NCBI GenBank assembly: GCA_027307235.1
Contig: DAHUXH010000014.1
Coordinates: 1 to 64,000, forward strand
Length of the DNA: 64,000 nt
Direction: 5' to 3'
Source: Vulcanimicrobiota bacterium
Lineage (GTDB): Bacteria; Vulcanimicrobiota; Vulcanimicrobiia; Vulcanimicrobiales; Vulcanimicrobiaceae
Part shown: one piece after another, positions 34,765 through 43,749 of the stretch
Position numbering within the stretch: the stretch's first letter is position 1
Layout: the number at the start of each line of letters is the position of its first letter
Made by a program: the position numbers and the translations under genes
Notes under the pieces: model-generated
The model's input: the letters and a program-made list of their open reading frames with translations, nothing else
The model's database searches: none
What the model was told of the DNA's origin: nothing

Positions 34765-35715
34765 TCAGCGCACGGCGCGAGGCCGCGCGGTCAAACGATG
34801 CGTCGATTCCACGAACCGCACCGTGCCGGTGGCCTGCACGATGATCGAATGCGTGCGCGCATGGTTGCCGAAGAACCGGACGCCGCGCAACAAATCGCCG
34901 TCGGTGATGCCGGTCGCGCAAAACACAACCTCGTTGCTCTTGACGAGATCGTCGATCATCAGCACGCGATCGAGATCACCGAAACCCATCGCCTGCGCGC
35001 GCGCCGCTTCTTCCGCGTTGCGCGGCTTGAGGCGTCCCATGAAGTTGCCGCCCAGACACTTGATCGCGGCGGCAGCGAGCACGCCTTCGGGCGCGCCGCC
35101 GATGCCCATTGCGACGTGAACGCCGGTCGATTCAATCGTCGTCGCGATACAGGCATCGACGTCGCCGTCGGAGATCAGCTTGATGCGCGCACCGGCACTG
35201 CGAACGGCGGCGATCAAATCGGCGTGACGCGGACGGTCCAAGATGACGACACACACGTCGTTGATCGGCTTTTCGAGGGCGTTCGCGACCGCTTCCAGAT
35301 TCTCGCGCACCGGTGCGTCGATGTGCACGTACGGCGCGGCCTTGGGTCCGACCGCGAGTTTCTGCATGTACGAATCGGGCGCGTGCAGCAGACCGCCGCG
35401 CTCGGCGATCGCCATGACCGCGATCGAGTTGGGCAATCCGTTGGCGACGAGATTCGTGCCTTCGACCGGATCGACGGCGATGTCCACCGCCCGACCGCCC
35501 GCGCCGAGTTCTTCACCGATGAACAGCATGGGCGCTTCGTCGCGCTCGCCCTCGCCGATGACGATACGGCCCGATATCTCCATCTGGCCGAGCGCTTCGC
35601 GCATCTGCTCGACGGCCGAACCGTCGGCGGCGTCGCGCTCGCCGCGACCCATCCAGCGTGAGGCGGCAAGTGCGGCGCTCTCGGTCACTGTCACAAAATC
35701 GAGAGAACGTACCAT
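34765..35715 (-). CDS. glpX: Fructose-1,6-bisphosphatase class II (GlpX)
   Basis: 316 aa from the ATG at 35,715 (MVRSLDFVTVTE). A longer frame to 35,742 is possible but adds only a few residues. It hydrolyses fructose-1,6-bisphosphate in gluconeogenesis, with sedoheptulose-bisphosphatase activity in some relatives. Visible features are IGEGERDEAPM (residues 53-63) and the metal-binding VDPVEGTN (81-88; Asp82, Glu85), plus SDGDVDACI and GGAPEGVLAAA. It begins the minus-strand operon that leads to cinA. The promoter should lie in the 40-nt gap shared with the divergent mannosyltransferase gene. Confidence 0.93.
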   Translation of the reverse strand: MVRSLDFVTVTESAALAASRWMGRGERDAADGSAVEQMREALGQMEISGRIVIGEGERDEAPMLFIGEELGAGGRAVDIAVDPVEGTNLVANGLPNSIAVMAIAERGGLLHAPDSYMQKLAVGPKAAPYVHIDAPVRENLEAVANALEKPINDVCVVILDRPRHADLIAAVRSAGARIKLISDGDVDACIATTIESTGVHVAMGIGGAPEGVLAAAAIKCLGGNFMGRLKPRNAEEAARAQAMGFGDLDRVLMIDDLVKSNEVVFCATGITDGDLLRGVRFFGNHARTHSIIVQATGTVRFVESTHRLTARPRAVR

Positions 35716-35755
35716 CAGGCGCCAGCTACAAGGGAAGGCCAACGATTCCTTTAAG

Positions 35756-37282
35756 ATGGTGGCCGTGTTCGCCCATACCCACGACGCGTCGAGCGTGCGC
35801 GTGCGCTTTGACTTTTCCGACTATCGCGCGGCCGGAAACGCGCCGCTTGCGGTCGTCGCGTTCGCCGGGCTGACCTTGGGCTTTTTCGGCTGGTTCGCCG
35901 CCATCGTCCCACGCCACGATCTGCTGCTCTCGAACCTCGCGCTCCCGCTCGGCGTGCTCGGCGGCATCGCGATCGCCCTGCAAGCATGGCGGCTCTACGC
36001 GCGCTACTTCTGCCGCCGCACCGGCATCACATTGGCGCGCTCGTTACGCTACGACGCGCTGACCTGGGCGCCGTTCGCCCTGCTGTGGCTGACGTTCTTT
36101 TTGCCGGCGCAACTGACACACGGCGCACGCTTGCTCGCGATCGGCGCCGGACTGTTTTGCGTCGGCAAGCTGTTCTTCGCCGCGCGCTTCAATCAAACGG
36201 TGCGCGAGGTGACGATCGACTTCGTGAGCACGCGATTGGCGATCATCGTCATCGCCGAACTCGCCGCCGTCATCATCGGGCAGCGCGCCGGACAGCATGT
36301 CGAAGAATCGCGTCATCTCTTGCTCGCGGTGTGGGGGCGTTGGGACGCGGTGCACTACATCGACATCGCCGCGCAAGGCTACCAAGGAACGGACATGGCG
36401 TTCTTCCCGCTCTACCCGATGCTCGTCGCGGCGGTGGGAAGCGTGCTCGGCAGCCATCTTATCGCCGGATTGTTGATCTCCAACGCCTCGTTCTTCTTCG
36501 GCTTGCTCTTCTTGTACAAGCTGCTCGAACACGAAGACGACCGGACGGTAGCGCGCCGCGCGATCTTCTACGTTTCGATCTTTCCGACGGCGGTCTTCTT
36601 CTCAGCGGTGTACACCGAGTCGCTGTTCTTCATGCTCACGGTCGCGTCGTTCTACTATCTGCGCGAGCGCAAATGGCCGCTCGCGGCGATGCTCGGCTTC
36701 TTCGCGGCGATGACGCGCGTCGAAGGCGTGCTGCTCGCGGTGCCGTTTCTCATCGAATGGTGGGGTGCCAACCGAACGCGTGAGCGCGCGGAGGTTCGTA
36801 CACTGTGGTATGGCGCGCTGATCCCGCTCGGTTTGGCGTGCTATATGGCCTACCTCTGGGTGCTGCGCGGTGACCCGCTGTACTTCTCGCACGTGCAGAT
36901 CCATTGGAACCGCCATCTGGCGATGCCGTGGACGAGCATCATCAACGCGCTCGGGCAGATCTTCACCTCGACCTCGGCGCAGACGGTCGCCAACCAATCG
37001 CTCGAAGTCGCGTTCACGGTGCTGATGATCGCCGTGCTGCTGCTCGGCTGGAAGCGCCTGCGGCCGTCATACGTCGCCTATATGGCCCTCTCGATTTTGA
37101 TTCCGATGTCGACGTCGAGCCTGATGTCGATGCCGCGCTTCGCGCTTGTCCTCTTCCCGATGTTCGTGATCCTCGCACGCTGGGGTGAACGTCCGTGGAT
37201 CAACAACATTGTGGTCGCGCTCTCACTTCCGCTCTTAGGATTATTCACCGTGCTCTTTGCCGACTGGTATTGGGTTGCCTGA
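35756..37282 (+). CDS. PIG-V-like integral-membrane mannosyltransferase
   Basis: 508 aa with about ten or more hydrophobic segments. The motifs GRWDAVHYIDIA (Trp196-Asp197) and MAFFPLYPML match the PIG-V/GPI mannosyltransferase-II-like bacterial family, where Asp in RWD is essential. The donor is expected to be a polyprenyl-phosphate sugar and the acceptor a lipid or envelope glycan. I start at the ATG at 35,756; the sequence upstream in frame runs into glpX. There is no strong Shine-Dalgarno sequence. The next gene starts within 2 nt of its stop, then another membrane glycosyltransferase follows, so this is an envelope-glycan operon. Confidence 0.85.
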   Translation: MVAVFAHTHDASSVRVRFDFSDYRAAGNAPLAVVAFAGLTLGFFGWFAAIVPRHDLLLSNLALPLGVLGGIAIALQAWRLYARYFCRRTGITLARSLRYDALTWAPFALLWLTFFLPAQLTHGARLLAIGAGLFCVGKLFFAARFNQTVREVTIDFVSTRLAIIVIAELAAVIIGQRAGQHVEESRHLLLAVWGRWDAVHYIDIAAQGYQGTDMAFFPLYPMLVAAVGSVLGSHLIAGLLISNASFFFGLLFLYKLLEHEDDRTVARRAIFYVSIFPTAVFFSAVYTESLFFMLTVASFYYLRERKWPLAAMLGFFAAMTRVEGVLLAVPFLIEWWGANRTRERAEVRTLWYGALIPLGLACYMAYLWVLRGDPLYFSHVQIHWNRHLAMPWTSIINALGQIFTSTSAQTVANQSLEVAFTVLMIAVLLLGWKRLRPSYVAYMALSILIPMSTSSLMSMPRFALVLFPMFVILARWGERPWINNIVVALSLPLLGLFTVLFADWYWVA

Positions 37283-37283
37283 C

Positions 37284-37688
37284 GTGCTCTCGTCCATCGC
37301 TCAACGCCGCGGCGTGCGGCAATTCGTGAAATTCGGCATCGTCGGTGCCTCCGGCCTGATCGTCAATTTCATCATCGCGCACGCCCTCGAACGGAGCACC
37401 TCGTTCTCCGGCTTCGTCGATTTCGCGATCGGCTTCATGGCGGGCGGCGTGTCGAACTACGGGCTCAACCGCGTGTGGACGTTTCGCTCGCAGCGCAATC
37501 CCGCGATCGAGGGCGCGCAGTTCCTGGTCGTCTCGCTGGTCGCGCTGGTCTTCGGCAAGGTGGTCTTCACGCTGGCCGATCACTACCGGTTTCATCACTT
37601 CACGACGACATGGCTTGCGGCCACGCTCGCAGGCGTTTTCGTCAACTTCTTCATGAATAAATATTGGACGTTCAAGCACCTGAACTGA
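37284..37688 (+). CDS. GtrA-family small membrane protein
   Basis: 134 aa with four predicted transmembrane segments. GtrA proteins help move or retain polyprenyl-phosphate-linked sugars, as in O-antigen glucosylation, and often pair with a glycosyltransferase. FVKFGIVGASGLIVN and SNYGLNRVWTFR, with the repeated theme NKYWTF, are the family hallmarks. A GTG at 37,284 is the likely start, 1 nt after the previous stop. A TTG at 37,275 is also in frame. Its 3' end overlaps the next glycosyltransferase gene by about 25 nt, which supports the pairing. Confidence 0.85.
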   Translation: MLSSIAQRRGVRQFVKFGIVGASGLIVNFIIAHALERSTSFSGFVDFAIGFMAGGVSNYGLNRVWTFRSQRNPAIEGAQFLVVSLVALVFGKVVFTLADHYRFHHFTTTWLAATLAGVFVNFFMNKYWTFKHLN

Positions 37689-39316
37689 CGCTCTTCGGCC
37701 GCCGCGTTTCGTGGTGGCCGATCGGCCTGCTGATTATCGTGCTTGTCGCTGCCGCTCTGCGGCTCGCGCACGTCACCGCGCCCATACTCGACCATCCGGC
37801 CTGGCGGCAGGGCGACACCGCGAGCATTGCGCGCAACTTCGCGCTCTTGCGCTACAACATTCTGTATCCGCAGACGATGTACAACGGCCCGCCGCCCAAC
37901 TACGTCGAGCTGGAGTTGCAGTTGGTGCCGTTCCTCGCCGCGACGCTCTACAAGATCGTCGGCGTCCACGCGGTCATCGGCCGTTTGATTACGATTGCGT
38001 TCAGCACCGCCACCGTTGCGGTCGTCGGCATCTTCGCGCGCTGGATGTTTCGCTCGTGGATCGCCGGCCTGTTCGCCGCGATCTTCTACGCGATCGCTCC
38101 GGGAAGCATCTACTACGGCCGCACGTTCACGCCGGATGCGACGATGGTCTTCTTCCTCACCGCCGCGCTCTACGTGAGCGCGCGTTTCTTGGTTGAAGAC
38201 GAAGCACTCTCGCCGCGCAATCTCGCGCGCGCGACCGGGTTGTTGACGCTCGCCTATCTCACCAAGCCGGTGGCGCTGGTCGCGTTCCTGCCGGTCGCGG
38301 CGCTGGCATTCGAACGCTGGCGCGCGGGCCGGACCGTGCGAGCGAGCGCGATCGCGGTGCTGCTCGCCGTGCCGCTCTTCGTGCTGTGGTCGTACGACCG
38401 GGCAGTTGCGGCACATGCGGAATGGCATTGGGCCAGCGGCATCACGACGCTGCACGTGCTTCCCGCGTTGCGCGACGCATTCACGTCGCCGCACGCTTTC
38501 ATCGCGAAGGCGCAAGCATGTGCCGGCGCCCTCGGTATGCTGTGGCACACCATGCTCGGCCCGGCCATCACTCTGCTCGCCATCGCCGGATTCGCGCTGC
38601 TGCCGTGGTCGAACGCGCGATCGAAGACGCTGCTATGGACATGGCTTGCCGGCGGACTGCTCTACACGTATGCGGTCGTGACCGTCGAACGCGTCGACTA
38701 CTATCTCTTTCTGATGGTGCCGCTGGCCGCGCTGGTCGCGGGCCTCCTGTTCGCGAGCGCCGTGCGCGCGATCGAGACGCAGCACCTGCCCGCGCCGCCG
38801 CGCACCGCGCTCTACGCAGTCATCGGCATCGCGTTGCTCGCGATGCTGCTGCAGAGCCGCTCGATCGCGGCACCGTACTACCGCTACGAGCCGTCCGTTC
38901 TCGAAAACGCGCGCATGCTCGACCGGCGGCTTCCGCGTAACGCGATCGTGGTCATCGGCCATTACGGCCCCGACGTGCAGTACTTCGTCAACCGTTTCGG
39001 CTGGGAAGAAGACCCGCTGCTGTGGACGCCGTTCGACGAACAGAGCGCGATCCGCAAGGGCGCCCGCTTCTTCATCTCCATCGAAGACAACCGCTTGCGC
39101 CGCAACCTCGAACTGTGCGCGTGGATGCAGCGCTTTCCCGTGATCGACGCCGGAACGACGTGGACGGTGTACGATACAGACCCTTCGCTCGTCGCGCCTG
39201 ACGCCGAACGGTGGTGGCAGCAGTTTCGCAGCGCCGGCCGCTCCGGTCGCGGCCGCGCCTTTCTCGACGCGCACGACATGTGCAAGGAACACGATCATGC
39301 AACCACTCGAGCTTGA
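37664..39316 (+). CDS. GT39/ArnT-like integral-membrane glycosyltransferase
   Basis: 550 aa from a TTG at 37,664 (MDVQAPEL), overlapping the GtrA-like gene. It has about ten to twelve hydrophobic segments followed by a soluble C-terminal part of roughly 150 residues. The early loop LDHPAWRQGDTASIARNF carries an acidic residue in the position used by ArnT/PMT enzymes. GRTFTPDATMVFF and YLTKPVALVAFLP are typical. Such enzymes take a sugar from a polyprenyl-phosphate carrier on the outer face of the inner membrane. Acceptor and sugar are unknown. The start is uncertain because no ATG or good Shine-Dalgarno site precedes the first membrane segment. Confidence 0.8.
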   Translation: MDVQAPELTLFGRRVSWWPIGLLIIVLVAAALRLAHVTAPILDHPAWRQGDTASIARNFALLRYNILYPQTMYNGPPPNYVELELQLVPFLAATLYKIVGVHAVIGRLITIAFSTATVAVVGIFARWMFRSWIAGLFAAIFYAIAPGSIYYGRTFTPDATMVFFLTAALYVSARFLVEDEALSPRNLARATGLLTLAYLTKPVALVAFLPVAALAFERWRAGRTVRASAIAVLLAVPLFVLWSYDRAVAAHAEWHWASGITTLHVLPALRDAFTSPHAFIAKAQACAGALGMLWHTMLGPAITLLAIAGFALLPWSNARSKTLLWTWLAGGLLYTYAVVTVERVDYYLFLMVPLAALVAGLLFASAVRAIETQHLPAPPRTALYAVIGIALLAMLLQSRSIAAPYYRYEPSVLENARMLDRRLPRNAIVVIGHYGPDVQYFVNRFGWEEDPLLWTPFDEQSAIRKGARFFISIEDNRLRRNLELCAWMQRFPVIDAGTTWTVYDTDPSLVAPDAERWWQQFRSAGRSGRGRAFLDAHDMCKEHDHATTRA

Positions 39317-40358
39317 CGGCGTCTGGATGTGGTCGTCCTGGCAAGACGACCGCGCGATGGCGTTCAATAGTTATTTCATCGCTCGTGAGGACGGGAACAT
39401 CGCCGTCGATCCGTTGCCGCCGTCTCCCGCGACGCTGGCGGAGATGGAACGCCTGGGCGGCGTGCGCACGATCGTCTTGACCAACCGCGATCATCGTCGC
39501 GACGCCGCGGCCTTTCGCGAGCGCTTCGGTGCGCAGGTGATCGCTTCGGCACGCGAAGCCGGCCTCTTCGACGTGCCGATCGACGCGACGGTACGCGATG
39601 GCGAGGAGGTCTTCCCCGGCGCTATCGCCGTTGCGATCGAACACGGCAAGACGCCCGGTGAAATCGCGATCTATCTTCCGCGCAGCGAGACCGCGATCGT
39701 CGGCGATGCGATCATCGGCTCCCCGGCCGGAAGCCTGTCGTTTCTCGCCGACGAGAAGATCGGCGATCCGGTCGCGCTCGCGCTCTCGCTGCGGCGTCTG
39801 TGGGCGCGGCGGCTGCGCGCGCTGTTGCTCTGCGATGGCCAGCCGCTCTTTTGCGGTGCCGACGATGCGCTCGCGACGCTGCTCGAAACGCACGGCGGTC
39901 CCGCCGTCAATCGTATCAACATCGACGATGCCGTGCTCATGGCCGATCGCGATCACGCCCACTACGTGAGTCACAACCGTGAAATCGGACTGCTCATCGG
40001 CGCACGCAAACTTGGATATCAGGTGACGGAACTGCCGCCGGGCGCCACCTACTGTCCGCTGCACGCGCATGCCAAGGAAGAAGAGATGTTCTTCGTTCTT
40101 TCCGGCGAGCCGACGATTCGCACGACACGCGGCTCGCTGCGCGCTCGGCCGGGCGATGTCATCGCCTTCCCGACGGGCGATCGCGGCGCCCACCACGTGC
40201 TCAATGAAACCGGCGCCGTCTGCCGCCTGCTGCTCTTAGGCATGCACTGCCATGACGAAGTTGCGTACTACCCCGACTCAAACAAACTGCTGATTCGCGA
40301 CCGCAAGCTGATGCTGCGCGCCGAGCCGAACCTCGACTACTTCGACGGCGAAGAGTAA
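39297..40358 (+). CDS. Fusion of a metallo-beta-lactamase-like domain and a cupin domain
   Basis: 353 aa. The N-terminal ~200 residues resemble an MBL fold (IVLTNRDHRRDAAAFRERFG, EHGKTPGEIAIYL, TAIVGDAIIG). The canonical HxHxDH metal motif is reduced to RDHRRD, so full zinc hydrolase activity is doubtful. Residues about 225-345 form a cupin with metal-type motifs PLHAHAKEEEMFFVLSG (about 254-270), then GDVIAFPTGDRGAHHVLNE. The cupin half could act as an isomerase, dioxygenase or sensor. It overlaps the end of the glycosyltransferase gene by 20 nt, so it is the fourth gene of the glycan operon. I do not recognise this exact domain pairing as a named protein. Confidence 0.75.
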   Translation: MQPLELDGVWMWSSWQDDRAMAFNSYFIAREDGNIAVDPLPPSPATLAEMERLGGVRTIVLTNRDHRRDAAAFRERFGAQVIASAREAGLFDVPIDATVRDGEEVFPGAIAVAIEHGKTPGEIAIYLPRSETAIVGDAIIGSPAGSLSFLADEKIGDPVALALSLRRLWARRLRALLLCDGQPLFCGADDALATLLETHGGPAVNRINIDDAVLMADRDHAHYVSHNREIGLLIGARKLGYQVTELPPGATYCPLHAHAKEEEMFFVLSGEPTIRTTRGSLRARPGDVIAFPTGDRGAHHVLNETGAVCRLLLLGMHCHDEVAYYPDSNKLLIRDRKLMLRAEPNLDYFDGEE

Positions 40359-40374
40359 CTCCGCGCGCGACCGT

Positions 40375-41034
40375 CTACGGCAGCGGGAGCAGGGAGCCCG
40401 CGGTGGACGTGCCTTCCGAGGTGCCGGGTTCGCGCGGCGCACCGGATTCGACGAGCTGGCGGTAGGCGATCAATCGATTGGTGTTGCGGGCAAGATCGAG
40501 TTGCAGGTCATACGATTTCTTGATCGCGTCGGTGAGGTCGTCGGAGTTGTAGGTGTAGGAAAAACGCTGGATCGCGGTGAGGAGCGCGCGGTTTGAGACG
40601 TCGAGCTGCTGGTATGCGCGCGCGATCGTCACTCCGGCTTCACGGTAGGTCGGATAGTTGGAGACCACGATCTCGCGTTTGAGGCGCGCTTCTTCGATCG
40701 TCGCGCGCAAGCCCTGAAGCCGGACGCTGGCGGGATCGTATTTCGCGGCCTCGTTCAAAGCCGAGAGCGCATCGTCAAACTGACCCTTCGTGTAGTCGAG
40801 CTGCGCCAACTCCGCTGAAGCGTCGACGTAGCCGGCGCGAGCGCGTTGATCGGCGGGATCGACCCGCAAGGCAAGCCGGTAGGACAACTCGGCGTCTTGA
40901 ACGTTTCCGCGCGCGAGCGCCACCTCGCCCTGATGCACGCGTGTGTCGACGATCCATCGTTCGATCGGGCCGGCGCAGCCGGTGGATGCGAGCACCGAGC
41001 ACGCAGCGACGATCAGGGAGAGCCGTTTAACCAT
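40375..41034 (-). CDS. TPR-repeat lipoprotein
   Basis: 219 aa. The start MVKRLSLIVAA gives a lipobox ending in STGC, so the protein should be lipidated and face the periplasm. ATGs at 41,040 and further upstream are alternatives. Residues ~30-130 contain two to three tetratricopeptide-like helical pairs (GEVALARGNVQDAELSYRLAL, then ALSALNEAAKYDPASV), which usually mediate protein-protein contacts. A longer coiled or helical region follows, with an unstructured tail. The frame overlaps the stop of the Amj flippase gene by a few nucleotides. Its partner is unknown; an envelope scaffold role near the flippase is inference. Confidence 0.75.
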   Translation of the reverse strand: MVKRLSLIVAACSVLASTGCAGPIERWIVDTRVHQGEVALARGNVQDAELSYRLALRVDPADQRARAGYVDASAELAQLDYTKGQFDDALSALNEAAKYDPASVRLQGLRATIEEARLKREIVVSNYPTYREAGVTIARAYQQLDVSNRALLTAIQRFSYTYNSDDLTDAIKKSYDLQLDLARNTNRLIAYRQLVESGAPREPGTSEGTSTAGSLLPLP

Positions 41035-41959
41035 GGACATGATTGAAGAATCGTGCAACCTCTTCGATGACGACGGCGGCCGGATAGAAGATCACCTGCG
41101 AGAGAAGCGTTCCCACAATCGCCGTCAACGACAGATAGAACACCATCGCCCGGACTTCCTCGATGGTGCGCCGCCCGTGAATGGCTTGATCGGAGATCAT
41201 CGAGGACGACGGATCGACGAACAGGGTGAACGCGATCGTGCCGATCCCGTTGATGATGCCGGAGAGCCCGAGCGCCGTGCGGGCGGCGTCCACGTCGAGC
41301 ACGGAGGCGTAGTACGAGGCCTGCACGCCGATCGCGTAGACGCCGGTGACCACCACGTTGAAGACCAGCATGCGCATCGGCAGCGAGCGCCAGTCGAACT
41401 CGAGCAGACGCCGCATGGACGGCATACGCTGCGCCTTCACGACCTGGGCGATCACCGCCGGATCGAACAAGCGCACCGCGGAATGCGGAACCGAGCCGCG
41501 CTGCTCGAACGATGAGATCCCGCGCCGGAAGAGATAGGTGAACATCGGCAAGAAGATCGAGAAGACGATCATGCCGAGGGTTCCCGCGAGAATGATCAGG
41601 CGAAGCTGAAGATCGAAATTGTGCTGAAACTGCGCGACACCGGCCGCGTCATTCGCGTGCTGCAAGACGCCGACCGCGTGTCCCGCTCCATCTGAGAGCG
41701 GCCCGACCATGACGACGGAGAACAAGTTCGCCAGGCGCCCGGCGGTCATGAACAGGTTGAACAGCGAGATCGAGGTCGCGATGCGGTGCGTCTGCACGCC
41801 GGCCAGCCGCGCCGCGTAGGCGCCGATGGTCACACCCTGCACGATGAACGTAATCGCCATCGCACCGGCGAGTTTCCAGGACCACAGGTGAGGCGTGACG
41901 TCGACGACCTCTTTGGTCGTCGTTACGATCGTGACGAGGTGATCGCCGCTAAGCGGCAC
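41027..41959 (-). CDS. Amj-family lipid II flippase (DUF2837)
   Basis: 310 aa from a GTG at 41,959 that overlaps the M16 protease stop. An ATG later (MAITFIVQ) would give a protein closer to the ~270 aa of Bacillus Amj. Several hydrophobic segments are present. The hallmarks are AYAARLAGVQTHRIATSISLFNLFMTAGRLANLF, matching the conserved front of the family. Amj moves the lipid-linked cell-wall precursor across the cytoplasmic membrane and can replace MurJ. No murJ gene is in this window. The overlaps with the M16 and TPR lipoprotein genes suggest co-expression. Confidence 0.82.
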   Translation of the reverse strand: MPLSGDHLVTIVTTTKEVVDVTPHLWSWKLAGAMAITFIVQGVTIGAYAARLAGVQTHRIATSISLFNLFMTAGRLANLFSVVMVGPLSDGAGHAVGVLQHANDAAGVAQFQHNFDLQLRLIILAGTLGMIVFSIFLPMFTYLFRRGISSFEQRGSVPHSAVRLFDPAVIAQVVKAQRMPSMRRLLEFDWRSLPMRMLVFNVVVTGVYAIGVQASYYASVLDVDAARTALGLSGIINGIGTIAFTLFVDPSSSMISDQAIHGRRTIEEVRAMVFYLSLTAIVGTLLSQVIFYPAAVVIEEVARFFNHVHG

Positions 41960-43205
41960 TGCTGCGCCATGCGACGGCCGCTTCGTCGAGCGGACCGAGA
42001 ACGCACAACCCGACGCGTTCGTCACCCAAGAGTTCGGCCGCCAGCGACCGCACGTCCTCGGCGCTGACCGCGTCGATGCGCTCTTCGATCTCTTCAGGCG
42101 TGACGTGACGGCCGAGCGCGAACTCATTGCGGCCTAAGCGAATCATCCGGCTCGACGTGGACTCAAGCGAGAGGGTGATGCTGCCTTTGATGTGTTCTTT
42201 TGCCAGGTGCAGTTCGTCGTCGCTCACGCGGTGTTCGCGAAGCAACTCGAACTGCTCGGCGATGAGATCGACGCACGGCTGCACGTGCTCGGGCGATGTT
42301 CCGGCATAGACGCCGAAGAGCCCGGCCCCGCGATAACCAGCTTGAAACGTGTAGACCGAGTACACCAGGCCGCGCTTCTCGCGAATCTCTTGAAAGAGCC
42401 GGCTCGACATCCCGCCGCCCAGGATCGTGTCGATGATCGAGAGCACGTACCGGCGCTCGTCGCGCACCGAGAGCCCGCCGACGCCAAGCACGAGATGGGC
42501 TTGCTCGCTGTCTTTGCGGCGAACGAAGGTGTCCGGGATGGTCATCGGCGATTCCGCGTCCGGCAGCGCGCACGTTCCCGAAAAATCTCTGAACTGCGCC
42601 GAGGCCAATGCAACGATCTGATCGTGATCGACATTCCCGGCGGCCGCGACCAGCACGGAGTTGGGAGCGTAATGGCGGCGCATGTGCGCGCGCAAGTCGT
42701 CGCTCGTCAACCGGGTTACCGTCTCTTCGAATCCGATCGTCGGATCGCCGAGATTCGCTCCGCTCCACATCGTCTGGATGAAGAGGTCGTGGATCAGCTC
42801 GTCGGGCGTGTCCTCGTACATCTTGATCTCTTCGAGGACGACGTTCTGTTCTTTGGCAAGCTCGTGCGGATCGAACGTCGAGCGCAAGAACATGTCGGAG
42901 AGCACGTCCATCGCGAGCGGCACGTGCGTGTCGATCGTGCGCGCGTAGTAGCAGGTGGTCTCTTTGTCGGTGAACGCATTGAGATTGCCGCCGATCCGGT
43001 CCATCGTCTCGGCGATCTCGCGCGCCGAGCGCGTCGTCGTTCCCTTGAAGAGCATGTGCTCGACCAAATGCGAGACGCCGCGCTGCGCTCGCTGCTCGGC
43101 CGCCGAGCCTACATCTGCCCAAATGCCGATCGATGCCGAGCGGAACGCGGGCATCGTCTCGGTGATGACGCGCACGCCGTTGCCGAGGATTGTCTTCTTA
43201 TACAC
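41949..43205 (-). CDS. M16-family zinc metallopeptidase (pitrilysin/processing-peptidase type)
   Basis: 418 aa. The inverted zinc motif HLVEH (His46, Glu49, His50) is present, with the downstream Glu in EEIKMYED. Two homologous halves are visible as in single-chain processing peptidases. The RGLVYSVYTFQAGYRGAG segment belongs to the C-terminal half. The start is a GTG at 43,205, overlapping the upstream gene by 8 nt. Bacterial homologues near ispG/dxr or proS are common and cytoplasmic. The substrate is unknown. It overlaps the flippase gene downstream. Confidence 0.9.
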   Translation of the reverse strand: MYKKTILGNGVRVITETMPAFRSASIGIWADVGSAAEQRAQRGVSHLVEHMLFKGTTTRSAREIAETMDRIGGNLNAFTDKETTCYYARTIDTHVPLAMDVLSDMFLRSTFDPHELAKEQNVVLEEIKMYEDTPDELIHDLFIQTMWSGANLGDPTIGFEETVTRLTSDDLRAHMRRHYAPNSVLVAAAGNVDHDQIVALASAQFRDFSGTCALPDAESPMTIPDTFVRRKDSEQAHLVLGVGGLSVRDERRYVLSIIDTILGGGMSSRLFQEIREKRGLVYSVYTFQAGYRGAGLFGVYAGTSPEHVQPCVDLIAEQFELLREHRVSDDELHLAKEHIKGSITLSLESTSSRMIRLGRNEFALGRHVTPEEIEERIDAVSAEDVRSLAAELLGDERVGLCVLGPLDEAAVAWRSSAA

Positions 43206-43749
43206 GTTGTCTGCTTGGTTTGAAGGCGCGATGGGCCCACTCCTGGTCGAGGAAGAGATTCGTTTGTGACCGCAGCCGCCGCGTCAGCGCCGCCGCACTC
43301 TCGCCTCGCCGCACGCTCACGGCGAAGACGGTACGATCGGTGGGCTGCGCCAGGTCCCCGCTGACGATCGTGCCCTTCGCGACCGGGATCGGCACTGCGG
43401 CCCAAATATCGGCCTCCTCGGCGGTGGAATGCGCGAAGGTGACCGCGGCGAGCGCCGCGATCTCGTCCAAGAACGCATCACGCGTCGTGCCGGCGTGAAA
43501 TTTCACGCCGGAGAGCATCAAGCCGACCACCAGGTGCGCGGCGTGCACGTTAGCTTCCACGTGCAGCACTTGCGCGTTCCAGGATCGCGCGAAGATCGCT
43601 TCACCGATGCGCACGGCGGTCGCGCGCGCGTTGCCTTCGGCACGCGCGGTCGCGTTGACCAGCGCCAGCGCCGGACGAGCGGCGTCGGCGCGGCCGCCGA
43701 GGAGAGCGAACAGCGCGATCAGCGCGAGCGGGCTAGTAACTCTGCGCAA
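43198..43749 (-). CDS. Secreted protein of unknown function downstream of proS
   Basis: 183 aa. The start is a TTG at 43,749 inside the end of proS. It opens a signal peptide (RRVTSPLALIALFALLGG, then RADA). The mature part is Ala/Val-rich and includes HVEANVHAAHLVVGLMLSGV and FAHSTAEEADIWA. That suggests a compact alpha/beta domain; I do not recognise the family. The 3' end overlaps the M16 protease gene. The run proS, this gene, M16 protease and Amj flippase is a tight minus-strand operon. Reading frame and overlaps argue for reality, but the non-ATG start lowers confidence. Confidence 0.6.
   Translation of the reverse strand: MRRVTSPLALIALFALLGGRADAARPALALVNATARAEGNARATAVRIGEAIFARSWNAQVLHVEANVHAAHLVVGLMLSGVKFHAGTTRDAFLDEIAALAAVTFAHSTAEEADIWAAVPIPVAKGTIVSGDLAQPTDRTVFAVSVRRGESAAALTRRLRSQTNLFLDQEWAHRAFKPSRQRV

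Noticed and set aside
29771-34844. Long plus-strand frames opposite cinA, nadE and the flavoprotein gene
   Set aside because: They are basic, domainless and fully covered by recognised minus-strand enzymes.
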